Positions 12,800 through 25,214 of a DNA stretch of 64,000 bases are shown piece after piece. The position numbers were made by a program, and so were the translations under genes. Under the pieces are notes generated by a model. That model worked only from the letters and a program-made list of their open reading frames with translations. It was not told where the DNA came from and ran no database searches. The stretch lies in NCBI GenBank assembly GCA_030549335.1, contig CM060187.1, positions 50,426,203 through 50,490,202 of the forward strand. Direction: 5' to 3'. The first letter of the stretch is position 1. Every line of letters starts with the position of its first letter. The stretch comes from Pontederia crassipes (lineage: Eukaryota > Streptophyta > Magnoliopsida > Commelinales > Pontederiaceae).

Positions 12800-15700
12800 A
12801 TGCCGGAAGAGGAGGAGAGCAGGAGGCAGCAGCAGCAAAGATCAGGGATCGCTGCACCGAGAAACAACAGGATAATGGACATACCTGATCATGATCAGGG
12901 GGACGAAGAGGAGAAGAGGAAGAAGAAGAAGAAGAAGAAGAAAGAGGAAGAGGAGTTGGAGAAAGATGATGAGATGACGATGGGGGGCAAGCAGCGGTCG
13001 CCTCAGGGCAAGTTGGTGAGACGGGAGTCGAGCATCGGACAACTGAAGACTTTCGGGGCGTTGTCCAGCGGGTTCCTGCCCTCCTACGTCGCCGGCATGG
13101 ACGAGAACTATCCGCAGCTCAAGAGCTATGTTATTGCACCGTTCGATCAACGTTACAGGTACAGGAATGCTAACACAATATCTGTACCGTTTCACCCAGT
13201 TCATTTCCTCGCGTGCAGCATCGATCTGCACTCGTTTAATATTAATCAGCAGCTAGAAGCAAGTTAATGAATGGGTTCATCGATGTGTTCTTCCTAATTA
13301 TTATGACTACCAGGTCCCTTTCAATTCCTGCGTCCTTCCATCGGTAGTACTAGGATTGTTCATTAACCTGCAAAAGATAAATATGGCTAGGTGTGCACGC
13401 GATCAACCGATGTAATCTAGTTCATGAATACGATATATAGGTTAAATCCTGCAGTATCTGTCATGAATACTACTGCCATCCGATGGATATCAAAGACAAT
13501 GAAGATGTGTAACTCAGTTCACAAATTGACCGGTAGATTAAGAAGTCTCGGGTTTCTTTCAGATTAGGCTTTGTTTCTAGTGTATTTCCTGCCCTAGCAA
13601 TCGGTGTGGCCTATGTTGACATGGAATGAAATCGAATTGACACGATGCAGCGCATGCGTTATAGACGACACTCCTATCGCAGGAGAGCGCAAGAGCAGCT
13701 CGAGAACTCTTTGCTGGAACGTTGTTGCGCTACAAAATTAGCTTCTCTTTTCTTCATTGGCATGAGTTCGCCGTTCCCCTTCTCTTCTTTGCAACTTCGA
13801 CGCCGATCTCCTTTCTCGTCCTCCTCTGTTCAATCGGCTTCCCGATCGCTCGTCCCGTTTTCCCCTTTTACGCCGATGCAAGATGGGCAAATGCCTAGAT
13901 ATTCTCGGCCGTTGATCTCGTAGGAGTATGCTTCCTAGCTGTTGGTTGTTTCAAGTTTCAACAAAACTCTACCCGTCGATCTCTTTTTAATTGAGTAGAT
14001 CACAGCCATATTCTCATGTTAAATCGAGTCCTTAGATTACCAACGGAGTTGCATTCCGGACGAGACTCTGCGCGCAACTTTTAGCACCGTTGCGCGGAAC
14101 GAACGGGCAATAGGAAACAAAAACCTGAACCTTATATCTATACCATGATTTAATCATGGACGTACCAATTTTATCACACATCTATCATAACATTGAATCG
14201 CAGCCGTAGGCTGGTATGGTGAAATAAACTGCAGCCGTGATTAGCACAACTCATAATAATCTAAACCTTTAAATTGCTACCGTTTTTAATCCTAGCCGTC
14301 CATCCGTAATTGGGTTCTTTCAGGCCAATTTTCAATTTTGTCTAGACTGTGAGCAGTGGAATAACCAAAAAGAAAAAAAAACACTAAGTTTAATTATTTC
14401 TTATTTTTCTTAATTTAGGAGGAACATTGTCATATGATTGATGTATATTACACCAAATTACACACCTGGCTATATTATATGATGAATGATGAATGAATCT
14501 TCCTAACAGAAATAATCTGCCAAGTTCAACTCTCTTGGATTACTAGTTTAATTGCCTTTTTAGCACCACCACCACACCAACAATAACAATTACAATAACT
14601 TAATTGTTAATTATAATATTAAACTTGAAAGTCTTTTCAAAATGAAAAATATTAGAACTAATTTTTCAGCCTAGCTATACTTGTATTTAAAAGTACATAT
14701 AATCGTTTCTCGACCGTGGTGATGCTTGCCTGTTACCCAACTTTTTAATGTATAGTTCTTATATGATGATAAATCATATATATAACACGATTTAATCACT
14801 GTGTTCATTATTTTAGTCTAATTTACAGTTGAATTAGATAATTATACTTAATTAAGAAATAAGCTTAAATAAAGATAACTTTCTGTTCACCGTGATATAT
14901 TAAAAATACTAAGCTCCCGTTGGCAACCCGAGAAATAATATACAAAAATATGTAATATATATATATATATATATATATACACCACCTATATATATATATA
15001 TATAATATATATATATATATATAGGTGGTGGCAGACGTTTCTGATCGTGCTGGTGTTCTACTCGGCTTGGGCGTCGCCGTTCGAGCTTGCGTTCCAGCAC
15101 GTGGCGTCGGGCTCGTTGCTCGTATTCGACCTTGTGGTGGACCTCTTCTTGGGCATCGACATCGTCGTCTCCTTCTTCGTTGCCTACTTCGACACCTCCA
15201 CCTACCTCCTCGTCGATGACCGCAGAAAGATTGCTGTCAGGTCTCTCTCTCTCGTGTACATATAATACGTATTATATAGTAGACATACGAATACATCAAC
15301 TAATTCGATATTATTTATTATTTATATTACAGAAGTTTCCATTTAGGATTATTTTCTTAAATTATGCTTAAATTATTACAATTTATTACGCTTAATTTTA
15401 TAGGATCACAATGCACCAGGAGGGGGGTGAATTGGTGTTTAAATCGAAAATACCGATTTTACGAAAATCGTCGCGGAAGTTTAAAATCGATTCGTTAATA
15501 TTTAAACCAACACAATAGCAATCAAATCACATGCATAATAGAGTAGAAATGAGATAGAAAGATAAACTCGAGATGCACGGTGATTTGTTGACGAGGTTCA
15601 ACCACACCTTGGCTTACGTCCCCGCTCCGACTTCTCGACCTCGAGACCGTCGGAGATTCACTAACTTTCTCTTTTCTTCTAGGAAGAGAATAACCCTTTT

Positions 15701-18700
15701 TACACCACAATGCCTTCTTCTTTGCTCAAGAGGTAAGGCACACACATCTTCTTACAAGGAGCTCTAAAAAACTATCTAAACAAGAATTCCCTCTAATGCT
15801 CTCTTCTTACAAATAATGTTCTCACTAAGAAACTAAAAGAGAGAAGTGATGATTTGCAACTTTGGCTCAAGAAAAATACTTTGGATTTGAAGGGATCTCT
15901 AGAATGATTTGCCTTGCTTAGTTGATCTTCCTTCAATCTTTTGAATCCCTTTTATAGGCTTCTTTTGAAAATTTTGTCGTTGTAAAGTAATTCAAAAAGA
16001 TTGTGCTGTCAGCTCTATAACGGTCGACCGTTTTAGATAACGATCGATCGTTATGAATAGTAACTAGCTGTTGTGCTTATCTTTTCTGCATAGTTATCCG
16101 TTGATGATAGTCCGTAGAAGGATTTTAGCCGTTGTTGTTGCCTTTGCTCTCATAACGGTCGACCGTTAATGTTTCGGTCGTCCGTTTTAAAAATGTCTTT
16201 GGTCTCTATGATTAGCGATTGTTTCGACAGCACCTTCGGTTGTCCGTTTTAAACCGTTCATCCTTTTTTACCCATAACGGTCGACCGTTAATTTATCGGT
16301 CAACCGTTTTATCATTGACAGCCTGATAGACCTGCACTCTTTTATATATAACTTTTTGCACAGTTATCCAAATAAGATGATATTTAATTCTATGGAAAGA
16401 TAACAAAATGCTCTACAAGTATTCATCATTCATTCAAAATCGAATGAGATCATAGTCAAATATTCAATCAAATTCAGTGCATAAAGTTGTCCATTTCAAA
16501 TGAAACATTTTATATATTTACTCTTTTATACATAACTTTTTATACTAGTATGCAAATGAGATGATATTTAATTCTATGAAAAATTAACACTTTTATTTAC
16601 AATTTTCATGCTCACCTCTTATCTCAAATTAGTTGATAAAGCAATCAAATATTTAATGAAAGTTCAGCACATAAAATTATCAATTTCGAATAGAACTTGT
16701 CGATCTTCACTATTTTTGGCATAACTTTTGATATGATTGTCCAAATGAGGTGATTCTTAATTCTATGAAAATATAAGATGATTATATATACTTTTATATT
16801 AATCTCTTTATCCAAATCTCATGATGGAATACTCAAATATTAAGTACAAATTTAGTAGATAAAAATATCAAATGCAATTTGAACTTTTCAAACTTCATTT
16901 AAACATAACGTTTTATGTTGTTGTCCCAATGAGGTGATTCTTAATCTTTTAGAAAGACAAGAAAGTTATCTACAACTTTTATATTCACCTCTTAATATAA
17001 ATCTCATGCAAACATAGACAAATATTAATTGAAAGTTTAGTGCATGAAGTCATTCATTTCTATTTAAACTTTTTCGATATTTTAAATATAACTCTTAATC
17101 TTTTAAGGTTTGTATCATCAAAATATAATTATATAAGGATTAAAAACTTTGATCCAACAAATTTCAAACTACGAATTTATTTTTTTATCTTTAAACTATC
17201 GTGATTTTTCTAATGTAATACTTTCGTCAACTTGTGTCAAATTTTCTGTTAAGTTTGTTAAAAAATTGAAGTTACCCCTCCATCCATAACACATAAAAAA
17301 TAAAAAAAGGTTGCGTCACAAAAGAGGTACCGGCAACAACCTTCGCCGGCCGAGGGGGGTGGGGTGTGAGGTTACGACCTTCGTCGATCATCCTTCCCCT
17401 TTCGCGTCACCTCCCTCGCAAGCACGCGCAGCGAAAGGGGTTTGCCACTTGCTACGACCCTCCGGTGCGAAGATCACATAAGGAGGCCAATCTCCCTTTT
17501 TGACAAAGTGTTTGTTAATGACAGGAGAGGAGGGAGAAGATGATGAAGGATAATTTTGACTTTTTATAAATAAAAAAATCGGAAATAATAGAAAAGTTGA
17601 CAGAAGTTGACGAAAGGCTTAAATTGAAAATTCGTGATAGTTAAAAAAATTAAAAAATAAATTTATAATTTGAAATTAGAGACGTAAAAAATTATGATAG
17701 TTTAGAAGTGGTTTATTAAAATAACTCTTTTCATTTATCATATACAAAAATAAAACATGCACGACGAGTACCCTGCACTTAACTTCTAATATATACAGAA
17801 CTTAATGATCGATTCATGAGTTGGCACTAATTCTCCTGATACGTGGGCATATAAATATAAATACTATATATATATATATATATAAACAGTACGATTTGGA
17901 TAATAATACAAAAAATGAGTTAGAAAGTGAAATGAAATAGGTACCTGACGAAGCCGTGGTTCGTGATGGACGTGGCATCGACGGTGCCGTTTCAGTTCCT
18001 GTACCGGATCCTGACGGGCAAACGCAACGGCGGCTCCTTCTTCGGCTTCGTCAGCCTTCTGCGCCTCTGGCGACTCCGGCGAGCAAGCAGACTTTTTACA
18101 AAGTATGCATGCCACAAACTTTTATTTGTTTGTTTATTTATTTTTTTATGTGCAGCAATTAATTACATTTTATTCATTTCCCTTCAAAAAAAATTTATCG
18201 TTCTTTTCGTGACAATTAACTTTTAGACCAGATAATTTCTCTGTCATATACTCTCACGGACAGAAAAAAAGATTACAGTCAATTTGATCGACACTACTTC
18301 TTCATTCTCATAAATTATTTATATTTTTAATTAATGTTCTTTATCACTTATAGATCTCGGCCATAAAAAGAAGTGTGAGATATTTCTATTTTATCGGCAC
18401 TTTGGTTAGAAAAAAAACTCTTATATCTTGGGGCTCGATTCAGATATTTAAGTGCTGCTATATATAAATACACTATGACCCCTCAACTATCTAATATAAT
18501 ATGTGATATCTTAAATACAACATAGATAATACATTTTTGTATATGAATATTTTTATCTATTCTTTAATACGTAGATGTATGTATGAGTATATATTTTTCT
18601 CTGATTTCGAAAACTACGAGTCCTACTTATTTCAAAGTGCATTTAATTCTCTCATAGTCAACGGTGGGCGATCGTTGTCATATGAACTTATATTGGACGG

Positions 18701-19831
18701 AACTCGATTGAAAATTTGAAAGAGACGAAGATATATACTACCTACACTCCTAGATGTAGCACGAGGTTCTTGACTATGATAGGTACCAAACAGTGGCGAC
18801 GATTCCATCAACTCCTTTCTTAAATTTCTTATCGATTTTATGCAGTAGAATTCTATTGATTGTTGCTATTGATTCATCATCGATGTCATATCAAAAAAGT
18901 GTCATCTTGTTAACAGGAAGGAGAAATGAAGAAAAAACATTAATTGTTTGTACGAGTGTCCCTTTTTTTCCTTACAAATAAGTGTTTTTTAAATATGGTT
19001 AATTTCTCTTGCCTATCACATATTATAGTATCTTTTTTATTTTCAAATGCTACCTTATAATTTGTATAATTCCATTTTTATTATTTCTATCACTTTTTTG
19101 TTCTCTTGATTTTTAATATTTTTTTCACTTTTTTCTACTCTTTCTTTCCAGTCCTCCCTTCTTGTTTGCTTAGGTTGGAAGAGGAGACATCCGATATCCA
19201 TTATTATAAGCGTAGAGTGAAAAAAAAAACAAATTCTAAAAGGATTAAGTCCCAAACCCTGTCAATCATTAGGGGATAATGAAAAATATTTGAAACGTTC
19301 AGTGGTTAACATTAAAGTTTAACTAATGTGATTGAAATAACGATATTAAACTTGTTAACGATACGTGTTAATCATTCAAGTTTAATAGAAAATATCTGAA
19401 AATGTCAAGCAGTTAGTGAGAGTTTAAGAGAGCTAAGAAAAAAACCTAAATGATTACAGAAAAGATCCTAATATGCTTCAGAAAATATAAGGGAAATTAA
19501 TTACCTTCTCCCAATTCAAAATTTTGTGTTATCTTTTCACGGGGAAAAAAAATGTTACGTATATGCAGCAATGAATATCCAGCTTGACAACCTAATGATA
19601 CAGAAGTCATTATTATTTTATTTTTCGGTGAATGATACAGAAGTCATTGTTGATCTGCAGACTGGAGAAAGAAATAAAATTCAGCTACTTCTGGACGAGA
19701 TATGTAAAGCTCATCTGCGTAAGTATGCATTTATATAATATAAATACACATAAATCAAATATACAAAATTATATGCATATGCATGTACATGTAAAAACTA
19801 GAAATGTTATTTCGTATGTATTTGAACATCC

Positions 19832-19867
<36 letters not shown>

Positions 19868-21848
19868 TGTATTTAGTTGTTCCACTAAACTATATATATA
19901 TATATATACTTAATTCGTTGGTGACATGACTGAATCAAATACATGTACATGTAAAAATTACGTAGGTGACACTGTTCGCGGTGCACTCGGCGGCGTGTCT
20001 GTACTTCTGGATGGCGATGCATTACCGGGAGAAACAGATGACTTGGATCGGCAACGTGGTGCCGGACCTCGACCGGAGGAGCCTCTGGCTGGGCTACACC
20101 TACGCCATGTATTGGTCCATCGTCACCCTCACCTTCGTCGGCTACGGTGATCTCCACGCCCAGAACACCGAGGAGAAGGTCTACAACATCTTCCTCATGC
20201 TCTTCAACATCGGCCTCACCTCCTACCTCATCGGCAACATGACCAACCTCATCGTCCACGCCGCCACTCGCACCTTCATCATGGTACTCTCACTCTGATC
20301 CTCTGTACTGCTCTATCATTCACTGCATGCAGCCGGCTGTTATCTGTTGCCGTTTTGCTTGTGTTGTGCATGCATGCATGCAGCTCGTTATAGTTCTGAT
20401 AGTTAATCATGCATGAATGCATGCATGCAGAGGGACACCATAAACCACGTCTCGCGGTTCGCGAGCAAGAACCGCCTGCCGGACAACCTGAAGCAACAGA
20501 TCATGTCGCACCTGCAGCTCAAATTCAAGACCATGGAGTTACAGCAGGAGGAGGTAATCGCCGACCTGCCCAAGGCGATCAGGTCGAACATTGCCAGGCA
20601 CCTGTTCCAGAATACGGTCAAAGATACGTACCTCTTCAAAGGGGTGTCCGACGATTTTATATTTCAGCTGGTGATTACTTATTAATTTCAGGCGTCTCTT
20701 AATTTTCAGCAGTGCAGTGTGTAACGCAGGTGCTGAATCAAATTTTGGTGGTTTCTCTGACAGGTTTCTGAGCTGCACGCCGAGTACTTTCCGCCTAATG
20801 TAGACATCATCATAGAGAATGAGATTCCAACAGACTTCTACATCGTTGTGTCTGGCGCACTGGTAGGAGTTTAATTTGTGTTTCTGTTCTAAGAGAAAAA
20901 ATCTCGTGTTGGTCTTCTTATTTGTGGGATTGCTCGAGTTTTGCAGGATGTCGTTATCAGCAAAAACGGAACTGAAAAGGTATAATTTCTTTGACTACGT
21001 GATGCAGAAGGTTTGGTTACTAATAGAGCGAAATGACGTCGTATGATCCATGTAGCCGACTCCACTTAGTGAGGTAAGACTTTGTTGTTGTTGTTGTACG
21101 TACGTGATGCAGAAGTTTTTCGTGCCTGCATATGCAAAATCTTATCAGATTGATACACATTTACTGCCTCATCCATTTCAAATTCTGATATATGGTGGCA
21201 TTTAGTTTGCGTCCAAATTAGGTCCGAATCATGTGGCAGGAGAGATTCGAGTGTTCTTCAACATTCCTCAGCCTTTTACCATAAGAGCCAACAGGCTTAC
21301 GCAGGTCATTCGGCTAAGCCATCGGCACTTGATTCAGATTGTTGAGTCGAATTCAGCAGACGGCAAAATTATTTTCACCAACTTTATTCAGGTTCTGCAA
21401 CTATTCCGAATACTAATATAGTATCTGAATGCCTTATAGTAAGTAATATTACTAATGTTTGTGATGTCATAAAACAGACAAGAAGAGAATAAATGTTTCA
21501 GACTAGAAGGCATTTCTGCTTTATTGTATTCCAAGTAGAATAACCTCCATCCATGCATACATTCCCATACTCTGTAACTTTTCGGTTTCATTAGGAAAAA
21601 AAATATTAAAGAAGCAAGACTAGTCTACATGAGATGATGTAGTTTTACATTAAGCCTGTATATTTTGGAAATTATGATAACTATACTGACACTTAATTCT
21701 TGTATCAGTCTCTCGAAGGGCTCAACAATGAGTTAGTAAACGTAGTGTCATTTGTACCCGACTTGCTGAGAGATTTGAATGAGGTGAGGTTTACTTTTTT
21801 TTAAACTTCAAAAAAGTCAAGCAACCAACCATGGCATCATAGCGAATG

Positions 21849-21887
<39 letters not shown>

Positions 21888-22648
21888 TCTTTTTGTTCAA
21901 ATTGTTGTCCAGAATTATGAAAAGTATTAAAGTATTCAAAACACAGGGGTAGGTTTGAAACAGGAGAGATACAAGAGCTAGAAATCACAAAAGAAATATA
22001 TGAGAAATTACTGATCGGATAATTAAACGATGGCATCGATATTTCCGTAATACAATCTCATGTCAATATTTGCTGAATGCAGCATATGAGAACATCTGAG
22101 GAAGCGGAGGAACTTGAGGCATCAGTTGGGCACAGTAACCACAGAGAAGGTATTTTCTTGAGCAAATGAACTGACTTCTTGACTGAGAAGTTTGAGCAAT
22201 CCGGATCCAAACTCATTGATAAGCTACACGTCTCGTTCTTAATAAAAGAAACTAATCGCCAGTCTTTCAGGATACACAAGAGGCTTGGCTAACAGGGTGG
22301 TCATCCATGGACACCACCCGAACGCTGCTGAAAAGGAACAGGGCCATGGGAAATTAGTTTATCTGCCCGACTCAATCGATGAACTGATAAAACTGGCAGG
22401 TAATTTATTAGCTAAAATTAGTATCGTTAGCCAGTTGCGCATGTAGTGGTTAAAACTTGAAACTAATGACTCTGGTGGAGTTGAACTGAATTCTATATGC
22501 AGAGACAAAGTTGGGGATATCTGCAACAAGGGTCCTCAGCGTCGGTGGTGCAGAAATTGACGAGATATCTGCAATCCGGGACAATGATCACCTGTTTATA
22601 TGCCGAAGCGACAGTACAAGCATGCCAATGGCATCCAAGAGGACTTGA
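12800..22648 (+). CDS. KAT3: Shaker-type inward-rectifier K+ channel subunit, KC1/KAT3-like
   Basis: Thirteen exons: 12800-13158, 15025-15240, 17941-18102, 19661-19718, 19966-20283, 20431-20670, 20764-20862, 20947-20979, 21206-21391, 21709-21783, 22083-22149, 22271-22399, 22503-22648. All junctions are GT-AG and join in frame to 695 aa. Visible parts: an acidic/Lys-rich N-terminus; S1-S3 (about 122-215); an Arg-rich S4 ([11 protein letters not shown]); S5; a pore with GYGD at 324-327; S6; a C-linker; a cyclic-nucleotide-binding domain (about 430-560); and a KHA domain (about 613-683). There is no ankyrin block, unlike AKT1/AKT2. PFELAF after S1, [14 protein letters not shown] in S6 and overall order fit AtKC1/KAT3, a modulatory plasma-membrane subunit that assembles with KAT/AKT partners. 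Oddity: the residue before VGYGD is Phe322, where Thr is expected. KAT1/2-type assignment is the main alternative. Confidence 0.88.
12911..12960 (+). repeat. AAG/GAA trinucleotide run inside channel exon 1
   Basis: A near-perfect AAG run encodes eight consecutive lysines after KR, followed by a Glu run. It is probably length-variable and lies in the disordered cytoplasmic N-terminus, well before S1. Confidence 0.8.
13159..15024 (+). other. Channel intron 1
   Basis: The donor is gtacag and the acceptor is atatag. The intron is 1.87 kb and mostly AT-rich, with a GC-richer patch at 13640-13930 whose open frame has no family features. It ends in a long (AT)n stretch that abuts the acceptor and forms an inverted repeat with the exon edge. 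Confidence 0.7.
14980..15030. repeat. Perfect inverted repeat spanning the intron 1 acceptor
   Basis: The left arm begins caccacctatatatat at 14980 and the right arm ends atatatataggtggtg at 15030. The arms are complementary for about 23 bases around a short AT loop. The right arm contains the acceptor AG and the first six bases of exon 2. Confidence 0.8.
16019..16310. repeat. Cluster of AACGGTCGACCGTT palindromes
   Basis: Three perfect 14-base palindromes AACGGTCGACCGTT lie at 16019-16032, 16154-16167 and 16276-16289, spaced 135 and 122 bases apart. Variants such as cgatcgatcg, cggtcgtccgtt and cggtcaaccgtt lie among them. Confidence 0.85.
16337..17130. repeat. Degenerate tandem array, about 185-bp unit, four and a fraction copies
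   Basis: Units start near 16337, 16521, 16709, 16897 and 17080 (lengths about 184, 188, 188 and 183; the last is cut). Shared words in order are a cataac(t)tttt-like start, caaat(a/g)ag(g)tgat, ttaattctatg, (c)acctctta or its variant, aaatatt-aa, ttcag..cataaa and ttcaaat-gaac. The copies are well diverged, so the array is old. Confidence 0.75.
17155..17715. mobile_element. Long-inverted-repeat MITE (MULE-like) with GC-rich centre
   Basis: The left arm (about 17160-17265: ttaaactatcgtgattttt, tttcgtcaacttgtgtcaa) is the inverse of the right arm (about 17580-17700: ttgacagaagttgacgaaa, attcgtgatagtt). The centre (about 17300-17520) is GC-rich and unlike the arms. The outermost right end (about 17690-17715) has no left partner, so the left end may be lost. 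A half-copy of the same family lies at 10076-10262. Confidence 0.6.
18103..19660 (+). other. Channel intron 3
   Basis: AT-rich, 1.56 kb, with no recognisable gene. Its last 70 bases contain a micro-insertion flanked by an 18-bp direct repeat (19594-19648), just upstream of the acceptor ctgcag. Confidence 0.6.
19612..19630 (-). mobile_element. Micro-insertion (19 bp) with 18-bp target duplication
   Basis: aatgatacagaagtcatt occurs identically at 19594-19611 and 19631-19648. The 19 bases between are T-rich and end in cggtg. The right copy ends 12 bases before the exon 4 acceptor. Confidence 0.7.
20980..21205 (+). other. Channel intron 8 with RTE tail
   Basis: The donor is gtataa and the acceptor is tttag. 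About 90 of its 226 bases are a recent-looking RTE LINE 3' end. Confidence 0.75.
21011..21100 (+). mobile_element. RTE-clade LINE 3' end
   Basis: The body runs from ggtttggttactaatagag through gatccatgtagccgactcc to a (ttg)n tail. It is flanked by tacgtgatgcagaag at 20996-21010 and 21101-21115, an exact 15-bp target duplication. It is in the sense direction in intron 8 of the channel. (TTG)n tails are known for plant RTE LINEs. Confidence 0.85.
21850..21885. repeat. (AT)n microsatellite in channel intron 10
   Basis: About 36 bases of AT dinucleotide. Confidence 0.9.
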
Positions 22649-25214
22649 TATCTAGCACTAATTAATGTATACTTGTATGATTTGTACTCTGCTTCTGATA
22701 GAAAAAGAAACAAAAGGGGAAAAATTAAATGCAGCCCTCTGATTGTAAAATTACCGCGGGGAAGGAAAATGGGGGGAATTGTATAGTCTCCATTGCCCCG
22801 CAGATAATATTAAGTTCCCCGGATAAAAATCGAATTCTAGCCATTTTGCGCCACAAATCATTGGAAATTCCAACTGTTTGTCAAAACGTCTGGGAGCACC
22901 TTCCCCTCCCCTTCACAGTGATTACCAGACCAAGGAGCTCGGTCACTGCTGCTGCGAAGATCTTGCAGCCTCCCATGAGGACTTCAACAACGCTGCCAAA
23001 TCCACCACCTGATTCCAGGGCGAATGATACATCGGCACCCTCTATTTACCTCGCCCCATCATCCAGAACTTAGCTTAATGCAACTGCATTACTGGGTTGT
23101 GGCCGCCACTCCGGAGATGGAGGAGAAAATATGAGCTCTAACGGAAGGAGGGAAGGAGAGAGATTAATGAAACTCATAACTAACAAGCAACTGGGACATT
23201 AGTATGAATTGGGGTATCATGCATTTTCAGAAAGCTTGCAAGCTTCCCACGAATTGAGCAAGAAAAGAAAGATACAATTACTAGAGTGATATGTCAAAAA
23301 AACAATTCTTCAATTTGTTTTCACCAGGGCATATTATGAATACAAGAAAACCCCCTTCAGCTCAACGGCTTTCAACTTATGAGCCCAATCATACAAAAAA
23401 TGCCACAAGAATTCACATCTGTCTCTACTCTCTGCTCCTCCCAACTTTTCCACAATGTGGTCAAATTTCAGGTTGGAGACATCCCAACTTTAGTGTTCCT
23501 ATCACGTGTGCACACTGTCATCCAAAGACAGTCAGGTATGATGAGCCAGCTAAAAACCTACAAGAGAAGAAAAGGATGAACCAGCTATAAACGTACTATA
23601 TATATATCAGGATAACAGGAATACATAGTGCTGCTTGTAAAATCTTGTCTGGAATAGCGTCTCAGAAATGGACCCATGCAAATTACTAGAGGAATGACAA
23701 GTACAATTGCTCTAGGAAATTGTTTTGTATTATATGAGTATCACCCAAATATCAGTGAACGTTGTCTCTTAATTGAAATTTGAGAAACTGAGACACTTCA
23801 ACTTTGAAGTTTAATGATGACCGATAAGAGACAGAGGCAAATATACAGCTGGAAATGTCTCAACTTTCTTATCCTTTAAAAAAAAATTCCTACAACATCT
23901 AAACAATGAGAACAATAAAAGCTCTGGATGTCTAACAAAATTGCATCTGCTGAAGTATGATGTCAGGCAGAACACAGCATGCATCTATTCAATGACAACA
24001 CTTTAACTATATCATATCTTCCGAAGGAGAAAAGGATTATAGCCAAAGAGGATTATCACCCAATTTATTCATAATGCCAAAAGACGAGACTTCACAAAGC
24101 TCAAACAAGCCCAAATTACCCAAACATGGCTTCAAGAAATCTGGCATGACAGCCATGAAGTGAAATTCAACTGCACCTAATAAATCCTAGTGGCAAGATA
24201 CATTTTAAGTTTTAGATAATGCCAGATTGTCAAAGACAAAGTATTATGCCTTGGGAAAAATCTCATACACTAGGCATTCCCCAGCTGACATGTGGTACAG
24301 AGAGTAGGCATATGATATAACCAAGAGGCTCTTTCTAGGTCCCAAACCTATGACAACTTGGTCCTCGACAGAGCACCATAATGCTAGCTTCTATTTCTAA
24401 AAAACTAATGCTAATTTTAGAAATAAGGGGAAATAAAAGAAAAACTAGGAACGCTCGATTGATCCATGTTTTCTGTTTGAATTTTAACCTTACTCAAGTT
24501 AAGTGCATGCAAGCCAAAAATGATTAATGGTATGAAGCCTGGCCTGCTTCTTCCTGCTGACGGATCAGAAACTTATATAGAATGTTCAATACATTAATTT
24601 CCACATGCTTTGCCATGCCAATTGTTCATAGGAGTGAACTTTTCACTTATCACATGCTAACAAGGAAGTTAATATCAACTGGCATTATGATTAATAGAAC
24701 CTATTATGATATATAAGATATCTCATACCAACTGCATCTCTCTTGTATTAGCACATGGTGTGCCTACCCCCCTTCAGAAATAAACAAATAGTGTCCCAAG
24801 GGTGTGTACGCGTAAAATAGTAACATTCCTCGAACAACTGTCTGCTTTGTTAATTCTTCAAATTTCAGGTTAATATATTTCAGCTCAAAGACCCTAATGG
24901 TAAGCGTAGGAATGAATCAACCATTTTTTTTTTCTATGATCCTCTACACTTCCCATTCCCTTTGGGTATCCTCAAATTATTGAGAAGTATTACAAACTAA
25001 TAGGATCCCACTTCAAATTTGAACCCATATAATAACATTTTTTTGAGAGGGAAACACATATAAAATAATTTTGGCAGCTTTGTGCTTTAAACTATCATGT
25101 TATGCTAATCCTTTTTAAGTCACAACCATGGAATGTGTAGCAAATAAGTTCAATATGTGGAATATTTGAAGTCCAACAATAAGTGAAAACAAACTGAGGC
25201 AATATGATGCTTAC
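22649..25214. other. Region between convergent channel and trihelix genes
   Basis: It holds the 3' flanks of two convergent genes. I see no exon I can support. The minus strand at about 22890-23020 has a short protein-like frame with no recognisable family. A possible 3'-UTR intron of the trihelix gene would lie in the right part. A weak micro-insertion candidate sits near 25040. Confidence 0.4.

Larger units (their letters stand above)
15241..17940 (+). other. Channel intron 2, filled with repeats
   Basis: This 2.7-kb intron holds, in order, a block opening aggaggggggtgaattgg (about 15420), a cluster of palindromes, a 185-bp tandem array and a long-inverted-repeat MITE. Almost none of it looks unique. 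The block from about 15400 to 17130 is probably one old inserted noncoding element of unknown class. Confidence 0.55.

Noticed and set aside
12842-13231. 129-codon frame antisense to channel exon 1
   Set aside because: Shadow of a real exon; its Leu run is the complement of the lysine codons.
13645-13923. 92-codon frame in channel intron 1
   Set aside because: Composition like a GC patch, no domain, and channel splicing passes over it.
22729-23073. Frames on both strands just after the channel gene
   Set aside because: The minus strand near 22890-23020 looks slightly protein-like but no family, start or splice pattern could be supported.
25026-25064. Further micro-insertion candidate (ttttgagaggg)
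   Set aside because: The flanking words catataataacat and catataaaataat match too poorly to count as a target duplication.
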